A stretch of DNA of 64,000 nt from Pandoraea pulmonicola (lineage in GTDB: Bacteria > Pseudomonadota > Gammaproteobacteria > Burkholderiales > Burkholderiaceae): positions 2,728,001 to 2,792,000 of the forward strand of contig NZ_CP010310.2 in assembly GCF_000815105.2 (NCBI RefSeq). Reading direction: 5' to 3'. The position numbers were made by a program, and so were the translations under genes. Below the pieces are notes generated by a model. It was not told the DNA's origin, made no database searches, and saw only the letters and a program-made list of their open reading frames with translations. Below are positions 8,246 through 19,320 of this stretch, one piece after another. Numbering within the stretch: position 1 is the stretch's first letter; every line of letters begins with the position of its first letter.

Positions 8246-11200
8246 ATGGCGGGGGAACTCGGCAACGAGCGTGATGATCACGGCCGCAATTCGAACGATT
8301 TTGCCGACGAGTTGGTTGAACTCTCCGGCCCGCGCCGGCGTTGGCGCGTCACCGCGAGGCTCGACGAACTCTTTCGCAGCATTTCCCTGTATGCGGTGCC
8401 CGCCGCCATCATGTTGTTCTCGGGCATCGTGCTGCTGTTCCAGGAGAGTCAATACGCCGTGCGCGGCGCGACCCCGCTGACCTTTCAGGCACAGAACGAC
8501 CTGCCCACGACGTTCGGGCCGTCGCTGGTGCTGAACTCTCTCGAACGAGCGCCCACCGTCTCGCAGTTCACTACGCATCTCTCCGAAGCTCCCGTGTGGT
8601 TCCGGGTGAATGTGCTTCCCGTGGGAGGCGATCAGCACACCGTCATCGAGTTTCCCTCGCGCCATGCGCAAACGCTGGCCTGCTGGCGCGAGCCCGAGGC
8701 GTTGGCCATCGGACGTGCCGATCGCGGCGCGGTGAGCGGGGCGGTGCGCGTTTCCAAGGCGGGCTTCGCGATCGACCTCGGGCATCTCACGGCGCCCGTT
8801 GCACTGCTCTGCGAGGGCACGTTCTCGGGGCCGGCGCATCTGACGTTGGTGGCCTGGCCTGCCGACCAACTGCGCGTCTCCGAAAGGGAATTCCACCGCA
8901 GCAACGGCTTGCTCGAAGGCGGGTTGCTGACCCTGTCGGCGTTCGTGCTGGTGACGGCCATCATCAATAAGGAGTGGCTGTACGTGCTCTTTGCCGCGTG
9001 GCTCATCGGCAATCTGCGTCTCGCGGCCAATTCGCTCGGGGCGGACACGCAATGGCTCGAGCGCACGATTCCGACCGACTGGGACGCGCTCGTGCGCAAG
9101 GCAACCTTCGCCATCTATTACGTGCTGACGTATTCTCTGTTCACGCAACTGTTCAAGCGCGAGTTGCGCCGCATCGGGTTGCGCTGGATGGTGATGGTGC
9201 TGCAGTGGGCCGGCGTGGTGCTGTGCTGCGCGGCAGTCGCGTTGCCGTATGCGCATTTCATCCCCGTGCTGTGGAGCGTGGCCGCGCTGGGCATCGCGAT
9301 CGTACTGATCTTGCTGGCGCGCATTCTCGTGATTACCCATTCGCGCGTGGCGGTCTGGTATAGCGCGTCGCTGGCCATCGTACTGTTCGCCACGTTCTCC
9401 GAAGTCATCGCCGCCGCGTTCAACGCGCGGGCGTTGTCGTCGGCGCTCAACAGCGTGACGGCGGCATTGTTCTCCAGCCTCATGGCGGCGCTGGCCATTG
9501 CCGAGCAAATGCGCGCGGAGCACCAGGGCAAGCTCGAAGCGCAGGCCGAATTGCGCAACGCCTACGACGTGACGCCGGTCGGGCTCTTCACGCTTAACGA
9601 TCAGGGCGTGTTCGTGCGCGGCAACGCGGCGCTGCACACCATGCTGGGCATCCACAATATCGAAGGCCGGACTTTCCGCTGGGACCAGTTCTTCGGCCAG
9701 AGCACCTGGCGCATGCTGCTCGACGTGGCGCAGCACAGCGACGAATCGGAGCTCGAAATCCTCTCGCTGCCGCGCGACGACGGGCGTACGAGCCGCTACC
9801 TCGTCAAGGCGATTTTCGCGGACGGACGCATCGAAGGCTCGCTGCAGGACATCACCGAGCGTGCGCGCACGATGGAGCAGTTGCGCTACCTCGCCGAGAA
9901 CGACCCGCTCACCGGCGTATCGAACCGGCGCGGTATCGAGAAATCGCTCGGCGAGGCGATTCGCACACTCTCCGATGCGCGGCCCGCGGCGCTCGCGTAT
10001 CTCGATCTCGATCGCTTCAAGCTGGTCAACGACCTGTTCGGGCATGCGGCTGGCGACGAGGTGCTGCGCCAGGCATGCGATCGCATGCGGGCGCGGCTCT
10101 CGGCCGATCAGAGCGTGGGCCGCACGGGGGGCGACGAGTTCATCGTCGTTTTCCGCGATGCCACGATCAAGGAAGCGGCGGCCGTGGCACGGCGCCTGGT
10201 CGACGCCATCGCCGGCGAGCCGTATCAGATTGGCGAGCGGGCGTTTCAGGTGCGTGCTTCGGCCGGCGTGATCGAGCTCACGACCGACATGCGCGTGCCC
10301 GACGCGATTTCGTCGGCCGATCGTGCTTGCCGTGAGGCGAAGAAGAGTCGGCGCGAACTGGTCGTCTATGAGCGCGGGGCAGCGGCATTCCGCGAACGGC
10401 TCGCCGAACTGCGCCTGATCGACGCGCTCGACGCGGGCCTCACGCCCAACACGCTTTTCCTCGAGATGCAGCCGATCATGGAGATGGCCTCGCCGGGCGA
10501 GTCGCTCAACTTCGAAGTGCTGCTGCGCATGCGCGACTCGGACGGCAACATCGTGCCGGCCTCGCGCATCATCAGTGCGGCCGAGGAGAACGGCAGCATC
10601 GGCATGATCGACAAATGGGTGCTGACAAACACGCTCGCGTGGATCGACTCGCACCGTGATCGTCTCGCGAAGACGCAGTTCGTATGCGTGAATCTGTCGG
10701 GGGCGTCGCTCAACGACGAGCATTTCGTGCGCGACATCTTCGCCACGCTGGCCGCGCATGAGCGCTCGGTGGGACTGCTGTGCATCGAGATCACCGAAAC
10801 GGTGGCGCTGCACGATCTGGACAACACGCGGCGCTTTGTCGATCGTATTCACCAACTCGGTGGCCGGATCGCGCTCGACGACTTCGGCGCGGGCTTCAGC
10901 TCGTTCTCTTATCTCAAGGATCTGGCGGTCGACGCCATCAAGATCGACGGTGCCTTCGTCAAGAGCATGGCGGCGCATCCGGCCAACCTGGCCATCGTCG
11001 AAGCGATCGTCGCGCTGGCGAAGAATCTGGGCATTCGCAGCGTCGCCGAGTGGGTCGAAGATGCTGCCACGCTCGAAGCGCTCTCCGAGCTGGGCGTGGA
11101 TTATGTCCAGGGCTTCCTGATCGCCAGGCCGCAGACGCCCGAGGCGATCCTCGCCGCCGATTCCGCCGCCAGTTTCGTACGCGATCCCGAACTGGCGTCG

Positions 11201-11263
11201 CTGCTCGTGCAGCTCGGCCAGGCGTTCTATCCGCATTCGGGCAGCCGTCAGGCATTGCACTGA
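8246..11263 (+). CDS. Membrane PAS-GGDEF-EAL protein
   Basis: A 1005-aa inner-membrane c-di-GMP protein. One N-terminal helix (about residues 45-65) anchors a periplasmic domain of roughly 170 residues; several membrane helices follow (about 225-430). Then come a PAS domain (about 445-560), GGDEF (about 565-730) and EAL (about 735-985). GGDEF is intact at residues 628-632, and no RxxD site stands at the usual place. The EAL signature reads EVL near residue 757, while the NLSG, ITET, DDFGAGFSS and VAEWVE elements persist, so phosphodiesterase activity is possible but not certain. ATG 8246 is chosen because the 47 residues of the upstream extension are Arg-rich and lack a family pattern. Confidence 0.88.
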   Translation: MAGELGNERDDHGRNSNDFADELVELSGPRRRWRVTARLDELFRSISLYAVPAAIMLFSGIVLLFQESQYAVRGATPLTFQAQNDLPTTFGPSLVLNSLERAPTVSQFTTHLSEAPVWFRVNVLPVGGDQHTVIEFPSRHAQTLACWREPEALAIGRADRGAVSGAVRVSKAGFAIDLGHLTAPVALLCEGTFSGPAHLTLVAWPADQLRVSEREFHRSNGLLEGGLLTLSAFVLVTAIINKEWLYVLFAAWLIGNLRLAANSLGADTQWLERTIPTDWDALVRKATFAIYYVLTYSLFTQLFKRELRRIGLRWMVMVLQWAGVVLCCAAVALPYAHFIPVLWSVAALGIAIVLILLARILVITHSRVAVWYSASLAIVLFATFSEVIAAAFNARALSSALNSVTAALFSSLMAALAIAEQMRAEHQGKLEAQAELRNAYDVTPVGLFTLNDQGVFVRGNAALHTMLGIHNIEGRTFRWDQFFGQSTWRMLLDVAQHSDESELEILSLPRDDGRTSRYLVKAIFADGRIEGSLQDITERARTMEQLRYLAENDPLTGVSNRRGIEKSLGEAIRTLSDARPAALAYLDLDRFKLVNDLFGHAAGDEVLRQACDRMRARLSADQSVGRTGGDEFIVVFRDATIKEAAAVARRLVDAIAGEPYQIGERAFQVRASAGVIELTTDMRVPDAISSADRACREAKKSRRELVVYERGAAAFRERLAELRLIDALDAGLTPNTLFLEMQPIMEMASPGESLNFEVLLRMRDSDGNIVPASRIISAAEENGSIGMIDKWVLTNTLAWIDSHRDRLAKTQFVCVNLSGASLNDEHFVRDIFATLAAHERSVGLLCIEITETVALHDLDNTRRFVDRIHQLGGRIALDDFGAGFSSFSYLKDLAVDAIKIDGAFVKSMAAHPANLAIVEAIVALAKNLGIRSVAEWVEDAATLEALSELGVDYVQGFLIARPQTPEAILAADSAASFVRDPELASLLVQLGQAFYPHSGSRQALH

Positions 11264-11756
11264 AGGCTGCCTGCCAAGGATTGTCAGGGCTGCGTTGCCA
11301 TACCCTGACAGTCCTCCGGAACGATCGGGAATCCATAACATCCTTCGGCCATTGTGTGCATTTTTCGCAATGCTCTCTTTCCCGGCGAGTTTTCTTTCGC
11401 TGTCTATTTTGACGGGTGTATGCCCCGAAAAGCCGCATGAATGGGGCATTTCGACGTCAAGTCCTGCGATTTCTCATGGATTTTTCATGAGCTTCGAACG
11501 TAACCCGACGTAAGATTTCCAGTTGGAATAAATCTTGTCCCCGGCAAAGTCCGCGGGCAGAATCTGACCATCGACGTGATGGGGGCGAAGCCTCCATGCG
11601 CCGTAGGGCTACCGCCGGGTTCGGGGGGAACACGGTGACGCGCAGTCCTTCGGACGCTCGACCAACGACAGACACGCGATGTGCAACGGGGTTAGGACCG
11701 CAGGTATCCGGAAGGAGCTTGCGGTGCGGCCGGTAAACCTAACCAAAAGAACGACA
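11264..11756. other. 493-bp intergenic region with stem-loops
   Basis: A perfect 8-bp inverted repeat (TGTCAGGG at 11282-11289 with CCCTGACA at 11303-11310) may end the upstream gene, though no T-run follows. From about 11510 to 11640 the DNA is a GC-rich, stem-forming leader upstream of the sugar-related gene (see findings). No protein gene is supported. Confidence 0.5.
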
Positions 11757-12779
11757 ATGATTTCGTCAATCCTCAAACTCGTGTATCGCTACAGCCATAC
11801 GGCGAAGTGGCGGCACAACGAGCGGCTGTGGCCGCACGCACGCATCGACCGTGATGGCATGGGGGCTATCGAACGCTTCACCTGGCGCGGACGTCCCGTG
11901 CCGCTCGCACGCCGCGCCGATCTTCAGCGCCTGCGTCAGACGCCGTGCCACATCATCGCGAGCGGCCCGTCGATCGCCGACATCGACTACGAAGCGCTGC
12001 CGATGCATCACGTCATGGGCGTGAACGGGGCGATCGCGCTCACCGACCGCGCGCCGGTCAAGTTCAACTACTACTGCATTCTCGACGCGGGCTTCGTGAG
12101 GCAGCGCCCGGATCTGGCGCGCCGCATCGTGGCGCGCGATCTCGTGTTGTTCGTCACGCCGGTGGTGCTGGCACGCCTGCTGGAGATGTATCCGACGTCG
12201 GCATTCGGCTGCCGTTTCTATCTGGTGGACGATATTTTCAAGCGCGGCCTCGAAGGCGCCAGCACGCCCGAATCGCTGCGCGCCAACGCGCGGGTCGCCG
12301 CGAGCGCCGCATTCCTGGGCGAGCACGGACGTCTGGGCTTCAGCTTCGATATCGACAACGGTTTCTTCCATGGCGGCACGGTGGCGTATTTCGCCTTGCA
12401 AGTGGCCACGTGGCTCGGCTTCACCGAACTGTATCTGCACGGCGTGGATCTGCGCGACGCGGCACATACGCCGCGCTTCTACGAAACGATGCAGACGCGG
12501 GCGCCGACACGGCTCGACGCCGAGTTCGCCGATCTGATCGAACCGTCGTTCCGGCATGCCTCGGGCGTTCTGCGTGCGCGCGGCGTGCGCGTCGAGAATC
12601 TATCGAGTGCGAGTGCGCTCGGCGAAGACATCTTCCCGAAGGTCGACTGGCGATCGCTGCGCCGTCGCAACCTGAGTCTGGTGGTGCCGGGCGAGGCGGT
12701 GGAGGCCTCGTCGTCGAGCCTCGCCGAGGGGGCCGGTGTCGAGGCGTCGCCGGTGCTCCGTCCGACCGGCACGCACTGA
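11757..12779 (+). CDS. Probable LPS/cell-surface sugar biosynthesis protein (DUF115/MptE-like fold)
   Basis: A 340-aa cytoplasmic protein. The segment CHIIASGPSIADIDYEALP (about residues 62-80) resembles the nucleotide-binding opening of DUF115/MptE-like and some LPS core proteins. MGVNGAIALTDR and a late GFTELYLHGVDL strand fit the same fold. Relatives are found in surface polysaccharide assembly, sometimes as sugar transferases. The C-terminal 35 residues are Ala/Ser/Val-rich and probably disordered. Start 11757 lies in an open frame beginning at 11679; the upstream extension shows no conserved features. No other LPS genes are adjacent, so the role rests on resemblance alone. Confidence 0.5.
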   Translation: MISSILKLVYRYSHTAKWRHNERLWPHARIDRDGMGAIERFTWRGRPVPLARRADLQRLRQTPCHIIASGPSIADIDYEALPMHHVMGVNGAIALTDRAPVKFNYYCILDAGFVRQRPDLARRIVARDLVLFVTPVVLARLLEMYPTSAFGCRFYLVDDIFKRGLEGASTPESLRANARVAASAAFLGEHGRLGFSFDIDNGFFHGGTVAYFALQVATWLGFTELYLHGVDLRDAAHTPRFYETMQTRAPTRLDAEFADLIEPSFRHASGVLRARGVRVENLSSASALGEDIFPKVDWRSLRRRNLSLVVPGEAVEASSSSLAEGAGVEASPVLRPTGTH

Positions 12780-12889
12780 TGCCCGCCGCGCGTGGTGGGA
12801 TGAACGACCGCGCCGGCGCCGTTCGGGGCGCCGGGCGTTGGCCTACCTGCTACAATCGCACTCCGGGTTTTCCTGAAGCATGAGCGATT

Positions 12890-15800
12890 ATGGGGTTTGG
12901 CTGGTTCGGACTGTCGACGTTTTGGTTGCTGGCATTGTGCTGGCCTGGCGTACGGGGTCTGCTTGGCGGTGAGATTCGACTCTTCGGCCCCGGCACCCTG
13001 CGCATGTTGCTTGGCGTGCCGCTTACGATGGTGTCGAGCGCCACGCTGGCCGCATTGACGGGCGGCGACGGCAACACAGCCGGCGGCAGCGTCGGTCAAT
13101 CGCTTTCCCACGGTCTGCACGTCGCGCTGGGCGGCACGCTCGCGATGGGTGTCGCCGGCTTCGTCCTTCTCTTTTCTCTTCCCCTGGTTTTCGGCACCAC
13201 ATGGTGGGGCATGTTCGCACGCGCGAAGCCTGTCGACGACGATGACGACGAGTCGCCTTATGAGTCGCGCCTTGCCGCTGGCGGTCGTCAACCGGTGCGC
13301 GGTCTGTCGCAGATGTCGTTCGACGCCATGCACGAGCGCACGGCGGAACGCGGCGAGCGTGGCGAACGCTTCACGCCGACGTTGGGACAGGGACATCACA
13401 ATGTCGGCCATCTTGCCGAGGAGCCGGTGCCGCGCCGTCGCGGGCTTGCGGCACAGCCGCGCTGGAAACTGACCGACGAAGAGCGCGCGCGGCTCGACGC
13501 CATGCAGCCGCCGCCGCTCGCCACACGCGGTGCGCCGCGTGCCGAACCCACGTTCAAGCATGGCGCAACGGCGCGCACGACGGGAAAGGGCGCTTCAGCC
13601 GGCCGCTCGGGGGCGGTCGCCGTCGGTGTCGCGGGCGCGGCTTCGACCCACGCCGCAGCGGGCACGCTCAAGCCGGCCTCGGGCGCACCCCTCGACGCAG
13701 CGTCGGCGGCCTCCGCCGATCCTTTGCACGCTACCTCGATTCCCGGCGCCGCCGGTTATCGCCGGCCGGTCGGGATGGCGCCGGCGCATCTGCGCGGCAC
13801 GATCGTGCGCAGTCCGTTCCGCAAGCCGCAGCTCGGTCTGGAGGATGTGCCGCCGCGCGGCACGGCGCCTGTTCCGGCCGGTTCATCGCCGGCGGTTGAG
13901 GCCGCCCTTACGAGCAATACTGCCGCTAATCGCCCCGAGGCGTCCCCTGTGCGGACGTCGGCTCCGATTCGGGGTGCGGCGTCGTGGTCGGCGATGGATG
14001 CTGCATCGCCACTGACGTCCGACGCCACCGAATTTTCCCCCCTCGATTTGTCCACCAAGGCAACGCCGGAAGAGGCGCCCATCGTCGCACCGTCGGAACC
14101 GAGCCCAGAGATGCTCGCCGCGCAGGAAGCCGAGCGAGCCGCCGAACTGGCGCGAGTCCAGGCGCTGGCCGCTCTGCGTGAGGAAGCCGAAGCGTTGCTT
14201 CGTGACTTGCGAGTGTGGTCGTCTGGCGCTGCCGAGGAGGCGGAACTCGCTGCGGAAGCACCTGCAGCGCTGGCGTCTCCCGACGTCGACAGCAACGTCG
14301 TGGATGACATCACCGTCGACGCGAGCGCGATGCACGCCGAGGGTAATGCACCGCCGGCGCACGATGCCCCAGTGCAAGCGAAAGCGCCGTCGCGCGCGGA
14401 GGTGCTGGACGTTCCGCCAAGGATATTGATCGCGCCGCCGCCCGGGCAGTCGATGGGCGTCACCCGCCGTCCGTTCCTGTTTGCCGATGTGCTGGCCAGC
14501 GTGCAAGTGCAGGACCCGTCGCCTGCGGATGCCTCCATCGCAAACGCCGCCGAAAGCGCGAGCGTGGCGCCGGTGGAGCCTTCGTTTGCCTCGTCGTCCG
14601 AACTGGCGGCGGACGCGTCGACGCCTGCAGATGCCGAGACGACCGTCGGCATGCCAACGGAAGCCTCATCCGCCAATCCCGTCGTCGGAGCGGCCGAGTC
14701 ACCGGCCGAGTTGCCGGTTGAGGTGGCGTTTGCCGCACCGGTCGAGTCCCGCGAAGCGGACCTTGCATCGCATGACGAGCTTTCGCCGCCGGCGGCGGAT
14801 GCATTCGCGCCACCGAACCCGATGGCCGATGCCGGCGAGGCGGCGTCCAAACCTCACTACGTTCTGCGTGCCGACGGCACCTGGGCGCGCGCGGAACCGG
14901 ATGCTGTCGCGCAGACCGATGCGCCCGCGCCAGCCTCCGCGGACTCGGAGTCGTCGCCGGCGCCGATGTCCGCCAGGTCCGGCGAGGTACCCGCCATCCC
15001 GTCGTTCGCCTCGCTCGGCGCGTCGGCATCACAGGGGGCGCCGTTCGGTCCGTCGGCGGCCGCCGAGCCGCGCGCCGCGAGCTTCGCGGCGGACGCCCCG
15101 TATGCGCTTCCCGCCCCGCGCGAGCCCGTCGACTACGATCTTCCCTCGCTCGAGTTGCTGAGTCCGGCGACGTCGCAGGATGTGGCGAACGTCGTGTCCG
15201 ACGAGGCGCTCGCCGCCGTCGGTCAACTGATCGAGCAACGCCTTGCCGAATTCAAGGTGCCGGTGACGGTGGTGGGCGCGTCGGCCGGGCCGGTGATCAC
15301 GCGCTTCGAAGTCGAACCGGCGGTGGGCGTGCGCGGCGCGCAGGTCGTCGGTCTCATGAAGGATCTGGCGCGAGCGCTGGGCGTCACATCGATTCGCGTG
15401 GTCGAGACGATCCCCGGCAAGACCTGCATGGGGCTCGAGTTGCCGAACGCGCAACGGCAGATGATTCGCCTGTCCGAAATCCTGACGGCGCCGGCCTTCG
15501 ATACGCACCGATCGCACCTGGCGCTCGCGATGGGCAAGGACATCACGGGCGAGCCCGTGGTGGCCGACCTCGCGCGTGCACCGCACCTGCTGGTGGCGGG
15601 CACGACCGGCTCGGGCAAGTCGGTGGCGGTCAACGCCATGATCCTGTCGCTCCTATACAAGGCCACGCCGGACGACGTGCGCCTCATCATGATCGACCCG
15701 AAGATGCTGGAGCTGTCGGTCTATGGCGGCATTCCGCACCTGCTCGCGCCGGTCGTCACCGACATGAAGCAGGCGGCGCACGCCCTGAACTGGTGCGTTG

Positions 15801-16612
15801 GCGAAATGGAAAAGCGCTACCGGCTGATGTCGGCGCTCGGCGTACGAAACCTGGCCGGCTACAACGAGAAGATCGATGTGGCGCGCGCCGCGGGCGAGAA
15901 GGTGAGCAATCCGTTCTCGCTCACGCCCGATGCGCCCGAACCGCTCGATCGCCTGCCGTTCATCGTGGTGGTGATCGACGAACTCGCCGACCTCATGATG
16001 GTCGCGGGCAAGAAGATCGAAGAACTCATCGCGCGTCTCGCGCAGAAGGCGCGCGCCGCGGGCATTCATCTGATTCTCGCGACACAGCGCCCGTCGGTCG
16101 ACGTCATCACCGGTCTCATCAAGGCGAACATTCCGACGCGCGTGGCGTTCCAGGTGTCGTCGAAGATCGATTCGCGCACGATTCTCGACCAGATGGGCGC
16201 GGAATCGCTGCTCGGACAGGGCGACATGCTGTTCCTGCCACCGGGCACGGGCTATCCGCAACGCGTGCATGGCGCGTTCGTGGCCGATGACGAAGTGCAC
16301 CGCGTGGTGCAGCATTGGCAGCAGTATGGCGAGCCAGATTACGACGAGGCGATTCTCGCGGGCGATCCGGCCGAAGCCGCCTCGGGCGACCTGTTCGGCG
16401 ATTCGCCGGGCGACGCCGAAGCCGATCCGCTCTATGACGAAGCGGCAGCGTTCGTGCTCAACTCGCGACGCGCGTCGATCTCCGCCGTGCAGCGTCAATT
16501 GCGCATCGGGTACAACCGGGCGGCGCGTCTCATCGAGCAGATGGAGACCGCCGGGCTGGTCAGTCCGATGGGGCGCAACGGGGCCCGGGAAGTGGTTGCG
16601 CCGGGCGACTAA
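12890..16612 (+). CDS. ftsK: FtsK/SpoIIIE-type DNA translocase with very long linker
   Basis: Pumps double-stranded DNA during chromosome segregation at the division septum. The 1240-aa protein starts with only two or three hydrophobic segments (residues 1-105), fewer than the four helices of E. coli FtsK. A linker of about 620 residues, rich in Ala, Pro, Ser, Glu and Asp, precedes the alpha/beta motor. Walker A is AGTTGSGKS near residue 903, and Walker B is [12 protein letters not shown] near 1025-1037. A winged-helix gamma domain (about 1180-1235, with [20 protein letters not shown]) would read KOPS-type sites. Burkholderiales often carry two FtsK paralogues; which one this is cannot be told here. 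Confidence 0.92.
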   Translation: MGFGWFGLSTFWLLALCWPGVRGLLGGEIRLFGPGTLRMLLGVPLTMVSSATLAALTGGDGNTAGGSVGQSLSHGLHVALGGTLAMGVAGFVLLFSLPLVFGTTWWGMFARAKPVDDDDDESPYESRLAAGGRQPVRGLSQMSFDAMHERTAERGERGERFTPTLGQGHHNVGHLAEEPVPRRRGLAAQPRWKLTDEERARLDAMQPPPLATRGAPRAEPTFKHGATARTTGKGASAGRSGAVAVGVAGAASTHAAAGTLKPASGAPLDAASAASADPLHATSIPGAAGYRRPVGMAPAHLRGTIVRSPFRKPQLGLEDVPPRGTAPVPAGSSPAVEAALTSNTAANRPEASPVRTSAPIRGAASWSAMDAASPLTSDATEFSPLDLSTKATPEEAPIVAPSEPSPEMLAAQEAERAAELARVQALAALREEAEALLRDLRVWSSGAAEEAELAAEAPAALASPDVDSNVVDDITVDASAMHAEGNAPPAHDAPVQAKAPSRAEVLDVPPRILIAPPPGQSMGVTRRPFLFADVLASVQVQDPSPADASIANAAESASVAPVEPSFASSSELAADASTPADAETTVGMPTEASSANPVVGAAESPAELPVEVAFAAPVESREADLASHDELSPPAADAFAPPNPMADAGEAASKPHYVLRADGTWARAEPDAVAQTDAPAPASADSESSPAPMSARSGEVPAIPSFASLGASASQGAPFGPSAAAEPRAASFAADAPYALPAPREPVDYDLPSLELLSPATSQDVANVVSDEALAAVGQLIEQRLAEFKVPVTVVGASAGPVITRFEVEPAVGVRGAQVVGLMKDLARALGVTSIRVVETIPGKTCMGLELPNAQRQMIRLSEILTAPAFDTHRSHLALAMGKDITGEPVVADLARAPHLLVAGTTGSGKSVAVNAMILSLLYKATPDDVRLIMIDPKMLELSVYGGIPHLLAPVVTDMKQAAHALNWCVGEMEKRYRLMSALGVRNLAGYNEKIDVARAAGEKVSNPFSLTPDAPEPLDRLPFIVVVIDELADLMMVAGKKIEELIARLAQKARAAGIHLILATQRPSVDVITGLIKANIPTRVAFQVSSKIDSRTILDQMGAESLLGQGDMLFLPPGTGYPQRVHGAFVADDEVHRVVQHWQQYGEPDYDEAILAGDPAEAASGDLFGDSPGDAEADPLYDEAAAFVLNSRRASISAVQRQLRIGYNRAARLIEQMETAGLVSPMGRNGAREVVAPGD

Positions 16613-17002
16613 TCGCCATCGCTTACATTTCCCTTACGACCCGCATTTCAAGTCGAACTCTTTGGCACTCCGTGCCGATCTCCGGACACGCGCCGTACAT
16701 GACGCGCACCGCCGAACCCCTTGAAAACCCGCGCCAAATGGCGCTGACAGGACGTAAACCCGCGTCCCGATAGGGGTATTCCCGCCTTTGCGGGCGAAAC
16801 TCAGCGATCACATAATCGGCGCGCTAGGTTGGTCGTTCGACGCGTGCTTGACGGTATCGCCCTGACACGAATTACAAGACCGGGGCGGTGTGGGCGGGGA
16901 GAGACAACCCGTGAATCGCGCATCTCACGGCAGGGCCTGCGACACCAGGAAATCGCAGCAAAAAGCGTCATATCGAAACGCATCGCACCGAAGGAGACCC
17001 TT

Positions 17003-18220
17003 ATGCAATTCCGATTCAAGCTGATGGCTGGCGCCGTGGCATTTGCGCTGTCTGCCTCCATGGCCGTCGCGGCCGATCCGATCAAGATCGGCGTGTCCGG
17101 CCCGTTCACCGGCGGCTCGTCGTCGATGGGCGTTTCCATGCGCGATGGCGTGCGTCTGGCTGCCGCGGAAATCAACAAGGCGGGCGGCGTGCTCGGTCGT
17201 CAGATCGTGCTGGTCGAGCGCGACGAAGAAGCCAAGAACGAACGCGGCGTGCAAGTCGCTCAGGAACTGATCAACAAGGAAAAGGTGGTTGCCACCGTCG
17301 GCTACATCAACACCGGCGTGGCGCTCGCCTCGCAGCGTTTCTACCAGGACGCCAAGATTCCGGTGTTCAACAACGTGGCCACCGGCACCGTCATCACCGA
17401 GCAGTTCAAGCCGCCCCAGTACCCCGACAACTACGTCTTCCGCAACTCGGCCAAGGACAGCATCCAGGCGCCGATGATCGTGGAAGAGGCCATTACGCGC
17501 CGCGGCTTCAAGAAACCGGCGATTCTGGCCGACTCGACCAACTACGGTCAGCTCGGCCGCGAGGACCTCGAGAAGGCGCTCAAGGCGAAGGGCATCACGC
17601 CGGTCGCCGTCGAGAAGTTCAACATCAAGGACGTCGACATGACGGCGCAGTTGCTCAAGGCCAAGCAGGCCGGCGCCGACGTGATCCTCACCTACGGCAT
17701 TGGTCCGGAACTGGCGCAGATCGCCAACGGCATGGCCAAGCTCGGCTGGAAGCTGCCGATCGTTGGTAGCTGGACGCTTGCGATGGCGAACTACATCGAC
17801 AACTCGGGCGTCAACGGCGAAGGCGCGCGCATGCCGCAAACCTTCATTCAGGAACCGAACACACCCAAGCGCAAGGCCTTCATCGACGGCTACCTGGCCA
17901 TGTTCAAGCCGAAGAACAACCGCATCGACTCGGCGGTCTCGGCCGCGCAGGGCTACGACTCGATCTATCTGCTCGCCGCCGCCATCAAGCAGGCCGGCAG
18001 CACGGACGGCCCGAAGGTGCGCGCCGCGCTGGAAGACCTGAAGACGCCGGTCGAGGGGGTGGTCACGACGTACGATCATCCGTTTACGCATGACGATCAC
18101 GACGCGATCACCGCCAACATTCCGGTGTTCGGCGAAGTGAAGGGCGGCCGTGTGGTGTATGCCTACGACACCGATCTGAAGGCCGGCAGCAAGGTTCGCG
18201 AGAAGACGGCCGGCAAGTAA
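17003..18220 (+). CDS. Periplasmic branched-chain amino acid-type binding protein (LivK family)
   Basis: Captures an amino acid-like ligand for the ABC transporter encoded just downstream. The 405-aa precursor has a signal peptide (residues about 1-25, cut after AVAA) and a type I periplasmic-binding fold with the opening IKIGVSGPFTGGSSSMG. ATG 17003 follows AAGGAGA at 8 bp. It is the first gene of a Liv operon, with 219 bp before livH. Liv-type binders take leucine, isoleucine and valine but also aromatic acids, amides and urea, so the ligand is open. Confidence 0.92.
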   Translation: MQFRFKLMAGAVAFALSASMAVAADPIKIGVSGPFTGGSSSMGVSMRDGVRLAAAEINKAGGVLGRQIVLVERDEEAKNERGVQVAQELINKEKVVATVGYINTGVALASQRFYQDAKIPVFNNVATGTVITEQFKPPQYPDNYVFRNSAKDSIQAPMIVEEAITRRGFKKPAILADSTNYGQLGREDLEKALKAKGITPVAVEKFNIKDVDMTAQLLKAKQAGADVILTYGIGPELAQIANGMAKLGWKLPIVGSWTLAMANYIDNSGVNGEGARMPQTFIQEPNTPKRKAFIDGYLAMFKPKNNRIDSAVSAAQGYDSIYLLAAAIKQAGSTDGPKVRAALEDLKTPVEGVVTTYDHPFTHDDHDAITANIPVFGEVKGGRVVYAYDTDLKAGSKVREKTAGK

Positions 18221-18439
18221 ATCGTACTTCCTTCCGGCGCTGCATCTTGCCGCCATGACGGGTGAACGACGGCGCGCGTCGTCCGTGTCCCGGAGTGCCG
18301 TTCGCGGCGTTCCGGGGCGCGGCCGCGCGCCGTATCGACACCCGCTGCCTGACGTCGGCACTCGGGACCGGCGCGCGGCACAAGTCTCGAATACCTCCCG
18401 TGCATCGCTCGTAGGCTCGCACTCGCGAGAGAGGAACGC

Positions 18440-19318
18440 ATGACCATCCTGATTCAACTCATCTACAGCGGTATCGCGCTGGGGATGATCTACGCCGTGA
18501 TCGCCTTCGGTTACCAACTGACTTTCGCGACGTCCGGCACCCTGAATTTCGGTCAGGGCGAAGCGCTGATGCTCGGCGCACTGGTCGGCCTCACGCTGGT
18601 CGACACCCTGGGTCTGAACTACTGGCTGATGATCCCCATCGTCTGTCTGTTCGGGCTGGTGCAAGGCGCGCTCGTCGAGCGCATCGGCGTCAAACCGGCG
18701 TTGCGAATCAAGTCCGAGTTCGGCTGGATCATGTCCACCATTGCGCTGGGCATCATCTTTCGCAACGTCGCGGAAAACGTGTGGGGCCGCGACGATCTGA
18801 AATTCCCGTCGCCGCTGCCGGAAGCACCCGTGAACCTGCTCGGCGCCAACGTGTTGCCGATGGAGTTGCTCGTGGTCGTGGGGGCACTGCTCATGATGGC
18901 GGCCGTCGAGTTCTTCAACCGGCGCTCCATCTACGGCAAGGCTGTCGTGGCAACGGCCAACGATCGCGACGCCGCCGGACTCATGGGCATCAACACCGGT
19001 CTCGTGATCACGTTCTCGTACGCGCTCTCGTCGATGGCGGCCGCATTCGCCGGCGTGCTCGTGGCGCCGCTCACACTCACGGGCGCAACCATGGGTGCGG
19101 TGCTCGGCCTCAAGGCCTTCGCCGTGGCGATCATCGGCGGGCTCTCGAGCGGCATGGGGGTGCTCGTGGGCGGCGTGATTCTCGGCGTGGCCGAAACCAC
19201 CACCGCGTTTTATCTCTCGACCGGGTACAAGGACGTACCGGGTCTCGTGCTGCTGCTGCTTGTGCTGGCCGTGAAGCCGGCGGGCCTGTTCGGCAAGACC
19301 GCCATCAAGAAGGTGTGA
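18440..19318 (+). CDS. livH: Liv-type ABC transporter permease
   Basis: One of two inner-membrane permease subunits of a branched-chain amino acid-type ABC importer. The 292-aa protein is hydrophobic throughout, with about eight helices. It opens with the usual IYSGIALGMIYAVIAFGYQL and has the loop FGQGEALMLGAL typical of LivH. A GAGAGAGG-like purine run precedes the ATG. The stop and the next start are 2 bp apart, so translation with livMG is probably coupled. Confidence 0.93.
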   Translation: MTILIQLIYSGIALGMIYAVIAFGYQLTFATSGTLNFGQGEALMLGALVGLTLVDTLGLNYWLMIPIVCLFGLVQGALVERIGVKPALRIKSEFGWIMSTIALGIIFRNVAENVWGRDDLKFPSPLPEAPVNLLGANVLPMELLVVVGALLMMAAVEFFNRRSIYGKAVVATANDRDAAGLMGINTGLVITFSYALSSMAAAFAGVLVAPLTLTGATMGAVLGLKAFAVAIIGGLSSGMGVLVGGVILGVAETTTAFYLSTGYKDVPGLVLLLLVLAVKPAGLFGKTAIKKV

Positions 19319-19320
19319 CC

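Noticed and set aside
7967..11449. Long open frame of 1160 codons on the minus strand
   Set aside because: It is antisense to the PAS-GGDEF-EAL gene, has His/Arg-rich composition with no motif, and arises from GC-rich codon bias.
16740..16810. Small hairpin CCCGCctttGCGGG after ftsK as a repeat element
   Set aside because: Single copy noticed in this window; cannot be told from a weak terminator.
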